From assembly GCA_021845645.1 (NCBI GenBank), contig JAJZVM010000014.1:1-64000 (forward strand): a stretch of DNA of 64,000 nt, in the 5' to 3' direction. Position 1 is the stretch's first letter; each line of letters opens with the position of its first letter. Below are positions 49,635-58,606 of this stretch, in pieces. The position numbers were made by a program, and so were the translations under genes. The notes beneath the pieces are model-generated. The model did not search any database. It was given only the letters and a program-made list of their open reading frames with translations, and was not told the origin of the DNA. The DNA is from Bacillota bacterium. Lineage in GTDB: Bacteria; Bacillota_E; JAJZYS01; JAJYTV01.

Positions 49635-50301
49635 CCCGGGCCTGCGCTGGTCGGCAAGAGGATCCGGCCCGGAAACGCCTTTGCGGCCTCGGGGACGTTC
49701 CCGGTCGTTGCGCCCTGCGGCGCTTGTCCGCTGGCTTCGACGATCACGGATCTCGTCTGCGCGGCAAGCCTGCCGATGCGCGCGGGAAACGCCAAAGTGC
49801 TGTATTCGTCCCGCTCGCCGGGCATGGCAAGAACCAGCGCGGGCAGGCGGCGCCGAACTCCGTCGAAGGTCCAGTCCGCGCACTCGGGGGAGAGTCGGTT
49901 CGGTCCAATGCATCGGGGATCCGCCGAGCCTTGTCCCACTGGTAGCGGGCAAGAGTCGCGAAGCCGGACCCGGTGTTACCGTGCGCGCGGCGGGGACGAA
50001 GTCCGCCCCAAGTGCTCCTGGCCTTAGGCGCAGCCAGCCGAAGCGCAGACCACGCTCTTGTGGGCCACAAGTCCAATGACAATCCGGCAAGCGTTTGGCA
50101 CGGGCGCATCGAATCCCACGTGCATCTTCCGGAGGCTGGTTGCCAGGCGGCTCGGCTTGCGTGTTTGCCATGCCTTCGGCCGGTTGCGCTCTGACAGTCA
50201 GACAGTCAAGGCGTCCGGCCACGTTCGTCGAATGTCCATGGTGGCTTACGAGAGTTCCGAACCGTGGCGACCCGCCGGTACTTCGCGCATCGTGCAAAGG
50301 G
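49635..50301. other. Intergenic region without recognisable gene
   Basis: About 670 bp. Several frames are open on both strands, but none shows a domain or a good start. A minus-strand peptide with ERDEYSTLAFPARIGRLAAQ looks protein-like and could be a relic, but I cannot name it. Confidence 0.3.
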
Positions 50302-50946
50302 GTGCGGCTTCCCACGAACTTGCAGATTGCGAACGTTCGCTGGCCACCCTTGCGCTTCTGGATCTCATCGCTCTGCCTCGCCCTCGAGCTCCGCTTTCTC
50401 GAAAAGGCATCGAGCATCAGCTCGGGCGGTGCGTCCGGCGTATCGCTTGCCCTCTACCACTGGACGCACCTGCCGCTCGGCTTTTGGACCTTCGCCGTGA
50501 AGATCCTCATCCTTGTGCTGGTCTGGCGCGTTCAAGGGAGCCGCCAACTGCTCTGGACCGTAGTCTCGGCTAGTCTTGGCTCGGTGCTCATCTACCTTGC
50601 GGAGCTGGTGCCGTTCCAGCCGCTCCCCTTGCCACTCGCCTTGCCGCTCATCCTGCTGTTTTCCTACCTGCCGTCGGCGCTACTGCTCTCGTGCGGCTAC
50701 TCGTCAGGCGGATTCTCGTCGATCGCCCTGATCCTCGAGAAGCGAGGTGTGCCCACTGCAGTCACCTTCAGCGGACTAAACGCGCTGCCGCTGTTGCTCA
50801 TGTTCCTCGCCTACGGACAGGTGTCGGGTCTGCTCTCGCTTATCGCCATGCTGTTCGCCGGCGCATCCAACTGGATCTGGCTGACACTCTTCCGACGTTA
50901 CCTGAGGCGGATCCCGGCCTTACCGGCCGCGGCCGGCCTGTCGTGA
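50302..50946 (+). CDS. YitT-like membrane protein
   Basis: About 214 residues with five or six hydrophobic segments. ISSGGASGVSLALYHWTHLPLG matches the first conserved part of YitT/DUF161 membrane proteins, whose function is unknown. The C-terminal cytosolic DUF2179 domain of YitT is absent. The start is uncertain: GTG 50302 and TTG 50320 are both in frame and neither has an ideal ribosome binding site. Confidence 0.6.
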   Translation: MRLPTNLQIANVRWPPLRFWISSLCLALELRFLEKASSISSGGASGVSLALYHWTHLPLGFWTFAVKILILVLVWRVQGSRQLLWTVVSASLGSVLIYLAELVPFQPLPLPLALPLILLFSYLPSALLLSCGYSSGGFSSIALILEKRGVPTAVTFSGLNALPLLLMFLAYGQVSGLLSLIAMLFAGASNWIWLTLFRRYLRRIPALPAAAGLS

Positions 50947-51049
50947 GGCAGGCGTTACGGCGGGATACGAGGCGCCGGAAGGGCTTGGCGCGACCATCGG
51001 ATGTCTCATCGCCGACAGGCGGGTGGCTCAGGCCCTGACGGGGGCGCGT

Positions 51050-51402
51050 TCCCTGTTCAGAATCTCGCGCAGGAGAAATTCCGCGGGGAACTCGTCGGCA
51101 TCTACATCTCGAGGGCATCAGGCGCTACCTCCGGGAACTGGCCGTGCGCTCCCGCGACATCCCCGACGATTACACGGCCGCCACGCTCTTCAACATCGCG
51201 CGCTGCATGTTCGGCATCCAGACAGACGGGGTGCACGAAGCGGGAGGCGGCGGCTTGGCTCGCCCTGCGTCAGCCGTCGCTTGGGCCCGCGCTGCAGGTT
51301 GCCATCGACCTGCGCGATGGGCGGACGGCGTCCCAGGCCGAGATGACGGTGCTGCGGGAGGGACTCGCCCTGGCCCAGGCGATGGCCCCTTTCAGCAGCT
51401 GA
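51050..51402 (+). pseudogene. Aminoglycoside nucleotidyltransferase-like gene remnant
   Basis: A short N-terminal piece (LAQEKFRGELVGIYI, as before the catalytic GS loop of ANT/AadA-like enzymes) is joined out of frame to a C-terminal piece: RRYLRELAVRSRDIPDDY, then TLFNIARCMFGIQTDGV. After a second frameshift comes REAAAWLALRQPSLGPALQ. The catalytic loop between them is missing, so the gene is dead. The reading of the family is by motif order only. Confidence 0.55.
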
Positions 51403-51487
51403 GAGGGCAGAGCCGACCTGGGCGGCGAATGCAGGGGAGGATGCGAAACCAGGGCCCGGCTGCTGTAGCGGAGGAGTGGTGTTTTTC

Positions 51488-52357
51488 TTGCGCATCGCGC
51501 TATGCCAGATGGATCTCGTCAAGGGCGAAGTCGAGGAGAACCGCAAGCGGACAGGGGATTGGCTCGGTCGCGCCGCCGACGCAGGGGCGCAGCTCGTGCT
51601 TCTGCCCGAACTGGTCACGACGGGCTACACCCTGGGCGAAGCTTTCGTGGAGCTCGCCGAGGAGGTGCCAGGCGAGACGAGCCGCCTCTGGTGCCAGATC
51701 GCCGCGGAGCGGCAGATCCACATTTGTGGCGGCATGGCGCGCGTCGCGCCGTCGGGGCTCATTTACAACTCCGCCCTGCTGATCGGGCCCGCTGGGCTCA
51801 TCGGCGTCTACGACAAGGCCGTACCGCCGCTCTACCTGCACGAAGGCGAACCGGGCGGCGGCGCCTGCATCGAGGCGGAGATCTTCCGCCGGGGGGACGC
51901 ACTGCCGGTCTTTGCGACGTCTTTCGGGCGCGTCGGGGTCCAGATCTGCCAGGACGCGGTCTATGGCGAGTTCGTGCGCGCGCAGGCCCTGCAGGGCGCG
52001 GACCTCATCCTGCAGGTGAGCAATTCGCCGCGCATCAAGACGCAGCATGAGGATGACATCACGCCGCTCACGACCCGCGTGCACGCGTTCGATACAGGGA
52101 CGGCGATCGCGTTCTGCAACCGCGCGGGCGAGGAGGAGTACACGTTCCACGGCGGGCACGCGACCGCGCGCTTCGGTGTGGCCTCACACATCTGCGATGC
52201 CGACGGCAACTTCCTGGCCCTGTCGGAGAAGGGCGGCGAGGAGGACCTGCTCCTGGCGGACCTGGACCTCGCGAAGTCCAGGCGGGCGCGGTGGCAACAG
52301 AAATTCCATCGCGACTGGCGCGGCGACCTCCTCGGCCCACTTGTGCGCCTGCCGTAG
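51488..52357 (+). CDS. Carbon-nitrogen hydrolase (nitrilase superfamily)
   Basis: This protein of about 289 residues has the complete Glu-Lys-Cys triad: LLPELVTTG (Glu41), GVYDKAVPP (Lys110) and VQICQDAVYGEF (Cys154). It should hydrolyse an amide or nitrile. I favour TTG 51488 (MRIALCQMDL is the usual family start), with GGAGGA 12 bases upstream; GTGs at 51476/51479 are alternatives. Substrate is unknown. Position after the amino-acid cluster suggests an omega-amidase or carbamoyl-amine type reaction, which is a guess. Confidence 0.85.
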   Translation: MRIALCQMDLVKGEVEENRKRTGDWLGRAADAGAQLVLLPELVTTGYTLGEAFVELAEEVPGETSRLWCQIAAERQIHICGGMARVAPSGLIYNSALLIGPAGLIGVYDKAVPPLYLHEGEPGGGACIEAEIFRRGDALPVFATSFGRVGVQICQDAVYGEFVRAQALQGADLILQVSNSPRIKTQHEDDITPLTTRVHAFDTGTAIAFCNRAGEEEYTFHGGHATARFGVASHICDADGNFLALSEKGGEEDLLLADLDLAKSRRARWQQKFHRDWRGDLLGPLVRLP

Positions 52358-53206
52358 TCAAGGCTCCGGCACGAGGCTCGAGATGCCTTGGGCATCTCCC
52401 AGGTTGCCGTCCCAACAGATGCAGTCGGCCATGACCCGCGAAAGGCATGACGGCATGCCGCACCCGCCCGCCGAGGACCTGCTCGTGTGTCATATCCATG
52501 TGCCTGCGCGAGAGCCGTCTTGCGGCGGGTCGACTCCAGATACCCGTCGACCGGGCGCGTGAACGCGAGCGGCCAAACTTCCTGTCTGCCATTAACGTCG
52601 ACGGGTCTGCCCGCCGCGCGTGCTTGAATCATGTCGTACGGCCATAGCCCCTAGTCCACGCCAGCCAGGTACGCGTGCGGGCGTTGCGGCCGGCAGTGGG
52701 GGGAGCCGGTCCACTCCATCGCGTGCGGGCCGTCGCCCACAACGAGAGCGCAGGGCGGTTCAGGTCTCGCAGCCGCCTTCGCGTAGAGCATTCCAGTCCG
52801 CGATGAGCACCGGCACGAGCCCGCCTGGGGTGCGAAGGGTCCACGGCGCCTGCGCGGCCGCGAGCCGCACGAGCGCACGCGCGATCTCGTCTTGCGCTAC
52901 CCAGGTCCTGCATGTTGGCGGGTGGCCTTCGATCGTGCTCGCGCGAACGGCATGCACTTACTCGGGACAGCGGGAGGCGACCGCATGCCCCTGCGACGCT
53001 CCCCGCCGTCGGCCGACCCGCGCGGCCGTCCTTTCCTCGGCTGACGGTGCGCACCCGATCCGCTGCGCCGCTTCGGCTGCCAATTAAACGTCACGCCTTG
53101 CATGTGCGCTACATCACGGCGCGCGGGCCGTGATGGGACGACGCTGGCAATTGGGGGCGGAAGACCGCCTGGGTGCGTCAGCCGACCGAATGGGGAGTGA
53201 GGTCGC
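52358..53206. other. 850-bp region without supportable gene
   Basis: Minus-strand frames near 52629-52957 contain protein-like text (VAQDEIARALVRLAAAQ in one frame, PPCALVVGDGPHAMEW in another) that would need a frameshift to join. This may be an unrecognised pseudogene. I see no RNA gene or terminator. Confidence 0.3.
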
Positions 53207-53782
53207 ATGGTTCCGATCGAGGGACGGCAGCTTGCCATCCTGCTCTTGTGGATCTCCTTGTCGGCCATCGTCACAGTGGCGTTTTTGTGGGTGGTGCGCA
53301 GCACGCGACGGCCCCGCGACTTCGATGCGGTGCAGTCGGACGGATACCGCCTCAGACGCGGCTGGGGCTGGGTGTACGGCTCGCTTCTGATCATCTCGTT
53401 CGCGGTCACGATCTGGACCATGCCGTACGCCTGGGCCCAACAGGCCGCCGCAAAGTCCCCGGCCATAACCGTCGAGGTCGTGGCACACCAGTTCTCGTTC
53501 ACGATGCCGAGCTCGCTGCCGGCAAGGCGCCTGATCAAGTTCGTCGTCACGTCCGCGGACGTGAACCACGGCTTCGGCATCTACAGCCCCCAGGGCGTCC
53601 TCCTGGCGCAGGTCCAGGCGATGCCCGACTACCACAACGTCCTCTACTTCACTTTCCCGGGTCCGGGGACGTACATCATCCGCTGCCTCGAGTACTGCGG
53701 CGAGGGCCACTCGGCGATGCAACAGCCGCTCAAGGTCTATGTTTCCGGCAGCCAGGCGACATCCGTCAGCAAGGAGGCCTAG
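53207..53782 (+). CDS. Heme-copper oxidase subunit II with CuA site
   Basis: This 191-residue membrane protein has two N-terminal transmembrane helices and an external cupredoxin domain. The CuA ligands are complete: His121 in VNHGFGIY and Cys160, Cys164, His168 and Met171 in CLEYCGEGHSAM. It takes electrons from a cytochrome c or similar donor and passes them to subunit I, encoded 3 bp downstream. No heme-c motif (CxxCH) is fused. TGAGG lies upstream of the ATG. Confidence 0.88.
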   Translation: MVPIEGRQLAILLLWISLSAIVTVAFLWVVRSTRRPRDFDAVQSDGYRLRRGWGWVYGSLLIISFAVTIWTMPYAWAQQAAAKSPAITVEVVAHQFSFTMPSSLPARRLIKFVVTSADVNHGFGIYSPQGVLLAQVQAMPDYHNVLYFTFPGPGTYIIRCLEYCGEGHSAMQQPLKVYVSGSQATSVSKEA

Positions 53783-53785
53783 GCG

Positions 53786-55276
53786 ATGGCCAAGCCCGTC
53801 AGGGTTCAAGAGCCTGTCGCACTGCACGCCGCCGACATCGGCCTCACGCCCAGGCGTCTCGTGGGCATGACGCTTTCAGTCGGCCTTGGACTCATCTTCG
53901 TGCTCGGCATGATCGGCGGCATCATGAAGGCTGCGCAGGGCAACCTCATCCAGCTGCAGCCTGGGACCTTCTACGCGCTCCTGACACTGCACGGCGCGGG
54001 AATGATCTCGACGGTCGTCCTCCTGACCGCCGTCGCGCTCTGGTACGTGCTGCACGATCATCTGAGCCTGAGGCCCGACATGCTGGTGTTCTCGGTCGTC
54101 GCCATCGTCTGGGGGCTTGTGGCGGCGACGGTCGCCGTCCTGGTCGGCGGGTTCGGTCCGGCCTGGACCTTCCTCTACCCGCTGCCGTTCATGGGCACCT
54201 GGCCCAGCTGGTCCACAGGACTCTTCTTCTTCGGCGTGCTGTTCGTCGGCGTCGGCTTCGCCATTTTCTGCTTCGACCTGATGGCGGGCATCATCCGCAC
54301 CTACGGCTCGATCTGGAACGGTCTGGCGTGGGATACCTGGATTCCCAGGCTGCGCCGTCCCGACGGCAAGGTGGCCCCGCCCTCGGTGATCGCCGCCAGC
54401 ATGGTGGCGATCGACGGACTGATCACGGTTGCGGCGGGCAGCGTGCTCGTCGTCGCACTCCTCGCCCATTGGTTCTCGCCGAAGTTCCCGATCGACCCGC
54501 TGTGGATCAAGAACCTGACCTTCTTCTTCGGCCATACGATCGCGAACCTCGCGATCTACGTCTCGGCGGGCGTGATCTACTACATCCTGCCGAAGTACAC
54601 CGGCCGCGCCTTCCACACGAACAAGGTCTACGCCCTCTCTTGGGCGATATCGCTCTTCTTCGTGCCTTGGGCCTGGCCGCACCATCTCTACATGGATTTC
54701 GTCCAGGCCCCGTGGCTGCAGGTCGGCGGCGAGGCATCGACCTACATCGCCACCATCCCGGCGACGGTCGTGACCATCTTCGGTTCGCTGCTGCTCGTCT
54801 ACCGCTCGGATATGCGCTGGCGCCCCGGCTCCACCCTGTTCCTGGCGGGGATCCTGGGCTGGCTTGTCGGCGGCGTCGCGGCCATGCTGGACGCCACCAT
54901 CCCGTTCAACGCCGTCCTGCACAACACGCTGTGGGTGCCGGCCCACTTCCACACCTATCTGCTCGGCGGCGTCTTCCTCTTCGTACTCGGCTTCACCTCG
55001 TACTTCGTCGGGGAGCGACAGACCCCGGGCCGTCTCGTGAAGGCCATAGAGTGGACGTTCTTCACGGGTCTTGTCGGCTTTCTCCTGATGTTCTACGCGG
55101 GGGGCATCGAGGGTGTCCCGAGGCGTGAGGCAGTGCAGCCGCCACCTGGACCGATCCTCGCGGACATCGCCACGGGCTTTGTCGCAATCCTGCTGGTCGG
55201 GCTCGTGGCCATGCTGATCGAGTTCTGGGTACGAGCCAAGAGAAATGCGGCGAATGGGGAGGCGGAAGGACTGTGA
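53786..55276 (+). CDS. Heme-copper oxidase superfamily subunit I, active-site Tyr replaced by Asn
   Basis: This 496-residue protein has about 12-13 transmembrane helices. Heme and CuB ligands are all present: His69 in LTLHGAGM, His250 in FFGHTIAN, His299 and His300 in WPHHLYM, and His387 and His389 in VPAHFHTYL. In A- and B-type oxidases the residue four after the first CuB ligand is the cross-linked Tyr (HPxxY); here it is Asn254 in HTIAN, and the Pro is Thr. Loss of this Tyr is a mark of NO reductases that arose from oxidases. I therefore call the reaction undecided between O2 and NO. GGAGG precedes the ATG. Confidence 0.88.
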   Translation: MAKPVRVQEPVALHAADIGLTPRRLVGMTLSVGLGLIFVLGMIGGIMKAAQGNLIQLQPGTFYALLTLHGAGMISTVVLLTAVALWYVLHDHLSLRPDMLVFSVVAIVWGLVAATVAVLVGGFGPAWTFLYPLPFMGTWPSWSTGLFFFGVLFVGVGFAIFCFDLMAGIIRTYGSIWNGLAWDTWIPRLRRPDGKVAPPSVIAASMVAIDGLITVAAGSVLVVALLAHWFSPKFPIDPLWIKNLTFFFGHTIANLAIYVSAGVIYYILPKYTGRAFHTNKVYALSWAISLFFVPWAWPHHLYMDFVQAPWLQVGGEASTYIATIPATVVTIFGSLLLVYRSDMRWRPGSTLFLAGILGWLVGGVAAMLDATIPFNAVLHNTLWVPAHFHTYLLGGVFLFVLGFTSYFVGERQTPGRLVKAIEWTFFTGLVGFLLMFYAGGIEGVPRREAVQPPPGPILADIATGFVAILLVGLVAMLIEFWVRAKRNAANGEAEGL

Positions 55277-55719
55277 GAGCTCTGCAAAGGGCCTGGCCGC
55301 TTGCGCTCGGCCTGCTCGTCGCGATCGACCTCCTGGGACCGCTCGCCTTCGGCGCGGCGGCGCCGCCACTCGCGCTCCACCACCTGGAGCACGCCTTCCT
55401 GCTCGTATCCGGCGGCCTCTTCGCAATGGCCTACGTGCGCCGGCGCCCGAAGCCCTACGGCGATCCGCTCTGGATCCTGGCCGTCATCGGGCTCGGCACG
55501 CTCTCGCTCGTCTTGATGCTGCCGGACGTGTACGGCATCGTGGACGCCGAGCCTGTCCTCCATACCCTCCTCCACGTCGGGTTCCTGGTTATCGGCTGGC
55601 TTGGCGGATACGCCGCGGAGCGCTACGCCCCGAAGCTCGGCTTCGGCTGGCAACTGCTGGTCATCGTGATGGGCGTCATCACCGCCACGGGCTTTGGCTC
55701 TGGGCCGCCTGTCGCCTGA
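55273..55719 (+). CDS. Small membrane protein coupled to the oxidase subunits
   Basis: This 148-residue protein has four hydrophobic segments. Its GTG start overlaps the subunit I stop by four bases, so it belongs to the same operon. Two His-rich stretches face each other across helices (ALHHLEHAFLL and VLHTLLHVGFL), which could bind heme or copper, as in CtaG-like assembly factors. No family is recognised with confidence; an accessory subunit or assembly factor is the best guess. Confidence 0.75.
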   Translation: MRALQRAWPLALGLLVAIDLLGPLAFGAAAPPLALHHLEHAFLLVSGGLFAMAYVRRRPKPYGDPLWILAVIGLGTLSLVLMLPDVYGIVDAEPVLHTLLHVGFLVIGWLGGYAAERYAPKLGFGWQLLVIVMGVITATGFGSGPPVA

Positions 55720-55832
55720 GCCGAAGCATCGCATCGCCCGCTTTGGGTCACGATGTCACAGCCTTGGTGCACCATCGGTCACATGGCACGCCCGGACGGC
55801 GTGCCATGCTCTCGTCAGGGGAGGGGAAGCGA

Positions 55833-57011
55833 GTGATCCGCGATGTGACGAACGACGCCGAAGCGCGGATGCTGCGGGAGGTCGCCCATGAATTCGCCGT
55901 GCGCAACTTGCGCGCGGCGGGCGAAGAAGCGGACCGGACGGGCGAGACGCCCTGGCAGGCGGTGCGCGCGGCTGGCGAGATCGGCCTCTTGGCGGCCAAC
56001 GTGCCTGCGTCCCACGGCGGGCCGGCCGTCCGCCCGACGGCGATGGCCGCAGTGATGGAGGAGCTCGGCTGGGGGAACTTCGGCATCGCAGCGACGATCG
56101 GTGCCGCTTCGCTCGTGGCCGAGGCCTTGATCCGCGAGGGCAGCGAGGAGCAGAAGCGGCGCTATCTCAGCCACCTCTGCGACGCAGAAAACCCGTGGGT
56201 CGGGGCCTTCGCCCTCACGGAGCCAGAGTCCGGCTCGGAGCTCGAGATCTCCCTGCCCGGGGCATCGCAGCACCTCGCCAGCTTCGCCGAGCGCACCCAG
56301 GACGGGTATCGCCTGCAGGGTGCGAAACGCTTCATCACCAACGGCGGCAGGGCAGATCTGACGCTTCTCCTCGCCCGCAGCGGTCCCGAAAGGGACGGCG
56401 AGGGCTGGAGCCTCTTCCTGCTCGAGAAGGACACGGCCGGCCTGAAGGCGGGGCGGCAGATCCCCACCATGGGTCTGCGCGGTTCCTATACCGGGGAACT
56501 CTTGCTCGAGAACTGCGAGGTGCCCGAGGGGGCCAGACTAGGCAAGCCGGGCGACGGGCTCAGGATCGTGCTCGAGGTGCTGCAGGTTGCCCGCACCATG
56601 ATCGCGTCGGCCGCGGTCGGGCTCGCACGGGCTGCGTTCGAGGCGGCGCGGGCCTACACGCTAGAGCGCAGGCAGTTCGGTCGGCCGATCCGCGAGCACC
56701 AGCTGGTCTCGGGTTCGCTCGCGCGGATGCGTCTCGACATCGATGCCGCGCGCCTTCTGGTGCAGCGGGCGGCCCTGGATCTCGAAGCCGGGCGCGACGC
56801 CGCACTGAGCGCGGCGGAGGCCAAGCTCTTCGCGAGCGAGATGGCGGTGCGCGTGACGCAGGATGCCCTGCAACTCCACGGCGGCTACGGCTTCACGCGG
56901 GAGCTGCCGCTCGAGATGTGGGTGCGCGACGCCATCGTCAGCCGCATCTTCTTCGGGACGAGCGAGATGCAGGTCCTCGAGATCGCGCACGGGGTCGACC
57001 GGGACTTCTAG
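55833..57011 (+). CDS. Acyl-CoA dehydrogenase
   Basis: This 392-residue canonical acyl-CoA dehydrogenase has FALTEPESGSELEIS, GAKRFITNGGRADL, RRQFGRPIREHQLV and LHGGYGFTRELPLEMWVRDA (the region of the catalytic Glu), ending FGTSEMQVLEIAHGV. GTG 55833 follows GGGGAGGGG by six bases; longer frames run into the gene upstream. It is not part of the big catabolic operon, and its neighbours (respiratory and stress genes) do not tell its substrate. Confidence 0.9.
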   Translation: MIRDVTNDAEARMLREVAHEFAVRNLRAAGEEADRTGETPWQAVRAAGEIGLLAANVPASHGGPAVRPTAMAAVMEELGWGNFGIAATIGAASLVAEALIREGSEEQKRRYLSHLCDAENPWVGAFALTEPESGSELEISLPGASQHLASFAERTQDGYRLQGAKRFITNGGRADLTLLLARSGPERDGEGWSLFLLEKDTAGLKAGRQIPTMGLRGSYTGELLLENCEVPEGARLGKPGDGLRIVLEVLQVARTMIASAAVGLARAAFEAARAYTLERRQFGRPIREHQLVSGSLARMRLDIDAARLLVQRAALDLEAGRDAALSAAEAKLFASEMAVRVTQDALQLHGGYGFTRELPLEMWVRDAIVSRIFFGTSEMQVLEIAHGVDRDF

Positions 57012-57089
57012 CGCCAGGGCGAAGCCCCGCGGGCGGCGGCGAAAGCGCCCAGGGCCAACGGCCCGAAAACATATGGGAAGGTGAGATGG

Positions 57090-57548
57090 ATGGACCAGAA
57101 CGAACGGGCGATCGCTAAGATCCGGACGCATCACGCGGCCTTGCTCCAGGGTCTTCGCGAGCGCTGCGAAGGGCTGCTCGGGGCGGCCGCGGCAGGCGGC
57201 GCGACGCAGGAGCCGCAAGGCGAGCTGCTCATGTACCTGAACGGCGAGATCGTGCCGCACGCCGAGGCGGAGGAGGCCACGATCTACAAGCGCGGCCTTG
57301 AGGTGCCGGAGCTTGTCCTGCTGATCCAGGCGATGGTCGCCGAGCACGAACGCCTCCGCTCCCTGACAGGTGCCCTCAGGGCGGCCAGGCCGGCTGTGTC
57401 CGCGGCGGCGCTCGGGCTCGCCATCACGGAGCTTTTCGCGGTGCACGCCGACAAGGAGAACGACCTCCTGCTGCCAAGGCTGGCGCGCGAACCTGGCGTG
57501 AGCCTCCACGAGCTTCTGGGGGACATGCACGCCAAGCTGGAAGGCTGA
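57090..57548 (+). CDS. Hemerythrin-like domain protein
   Basis: This 152-residue four-helix protein has hemerythrin-type ligands: His14/His15 in RTHHAAL, His57 and Glu61 in VPHAEAEE, His86 in AEHERL and His119 with Glu123 in VHADKEN. Such di-iron proteins sense or handle O2, NO or iron-sulfur damage (compare the RIC/YtfE family). AAGGTGA precedes ATG 57090 by five bases. Its place near the Asn-type heme-copper enzyme and the DUF2249 genes supports a role in NO stress. Confidence 0.85.
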   Translation: MDQNERAIAKIRTHHAALLQGLRERCEGLLGAAAAGGATQEPQGELLMYLNGEIVPHAEAEEATIYKRGLEVPELVLLIQAMVAEHERLRSLTGALRAARPAVSAAALGLAITELFAVHADKENDLLLPRLAREPGVSLHELLGDMHAKLEG

Positions 57549-57657
57549 CGGTCTCGGCGAGGACTTGGGATCTGCCCCGCGGAATCGTGCATCAGAGAGC
57601 CGGCGTGCCGGGCCTCGCCTGCGCGCAGTCACCGTCTTTTTGGGGAGGGGATTCGCC

Positions 57658-58116
57658 GTGGAAGCGAGGATCGATTACCGTACTGCGGCGCCTTTGGCGC
57701 TCAAAGCCATGCTGGGACTCGAGGAGTACGTGCGGGGAAGCGAGCTCGAGCCGGCGCTGCTTGAGCTCGTGCGCACGCGCGCGTCACAGCTGAACCGCTG
57801 CGGCTACTGCCTCGACATGCACACGAAGGACGCCCGCGCAGGTGGCGAGACGGAGCAGCGCCTCTATGCCCTGAGCGCCTGGCGCGAGACGCCTTTCTAC
57901 TCGCCGCGCGAGCGTGCGGCGCTGGCCTGGACAGAGGCGCTCACGCTGATCTCGCAGGATCCCGTGTCGGACGAACTCTACGCCGAGGTACGCGCCGAGT
58001 TCGGCGAGAAGGAGCTTGTCGATCTCACGATGGCCATCGTCGCGATCAACGGTTGGAACCGCCTGGCCGTCGGCATGCGCACCGTGCCGGGCAGCTACCG
58101 GCGCAGGGATGGCTAG
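57658..58116 (+). CDS. AhpD-like/carboxymuconolactone decarboxylase family protein
   Basis: This 152-residue helical protein has the AhpD redox motif RCGYCLDMH (Cys48, Cys51, His55). Such proteins act as alkylhydroperoxidases or disulfide reductases. GGGGAGGGG precedes the GTG start by seven bases. The next gene encodes an OsmC-like peroxidase and starts 14 bp after its stop, so the two form a peroxide-defence pair. Confidence 0.88.
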   Translation: MEARIDYRTAAPLALKAMLGLEEYVRGSELEPALLELVRTRASQLNRCGYCLDMHTKDARAGGETEQRLYALSAWRETPFYSPRERAALAWTEALTLISQDPVSDELYAEVRAEFGEKELVDLTMAIVAINGWNRLAVGMRTVPGSYRRRDG

Positions 58117-58129
58117 GGGGCGGCGGAGC

Positions 58130-58570
58130 ATGTCCGAGGATCTCGACTTCCGCATACAGGTGCGCTGGTCCGGCAGCGGGCGAAGCGGCCTCGGCACCAT
58201 CTCCTCGGGCGGGCAGAGCATCACCTACTCGGCCCCGGCCGCCATGGGCGGACGGGGCACAGGCACAAGTCCCGAGGAACTCCTGATCGCCGCGGTCGGC
58301 TCATGCTACAGCGGTACCCTGGCGCGCATCCTGCAACAGCGCGGCCTGCCTGTGGACCGGCTCGACCTTGGCGCAAGCGGCGTTGTCACTGGCTACCCGG
58401 GCGACACCCGCTTCGCGCGCATCGTTGTCGAGCCATCCATCGAGGGCGGCGACAACTCGCGCGTGCAGGAGTACCAGGAAGCCGCCGAGGCTGCCTGCAG
58501 GCGCTGCTTCATCGGCGGAACGCTCAAGGAGACAATCGAGTACACCGTAGGCGAGGTCCGCGTTTCCTGA
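58130..58570 (+). CDS. OsmC/Ohr-like peroxidase
   Basis: This 146-residue protein has the paired redox Cys of the OsmC family: Cys59 in AAVGSCYSGTLA and Cys123 or Cys126 in EAACRRCFIGG. SPEELLIAAVGSC is the usual helix start. It should reduce organic hydroperoxides, probably with electrons from a dithiol partner. GGGGGC and GGCGGAG lie just upstream of ATG 58130. It is paired with the AhpD-like gene. Confidence 0.87.
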   Translation: MSEDLDFRIQVRWSGSGRSGLGTISSGGQSITYSAPAAMGGRGTGTSPEELLIAAVGSCYSGTLARILQQRGLPVDRLDLGASGVVTGYPGDTRFARIVVEPSIEGGDNSRVQEYQEAAEAACRRCFIGGTLKETIEYTVGEVRVS

Positions 58571-58606
58571 AGGCCCGGCATCCAGCGCGGAGGCCCTCCG
58601 TCGGGA

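Noticed and set aside
49218..50417. Long minus-strand open frame antisense to kce
   Set aside because: It is Arg/Pro/Ala-rich with no domain and runs across a well-supported gene; high GC keeps antisense frames open.
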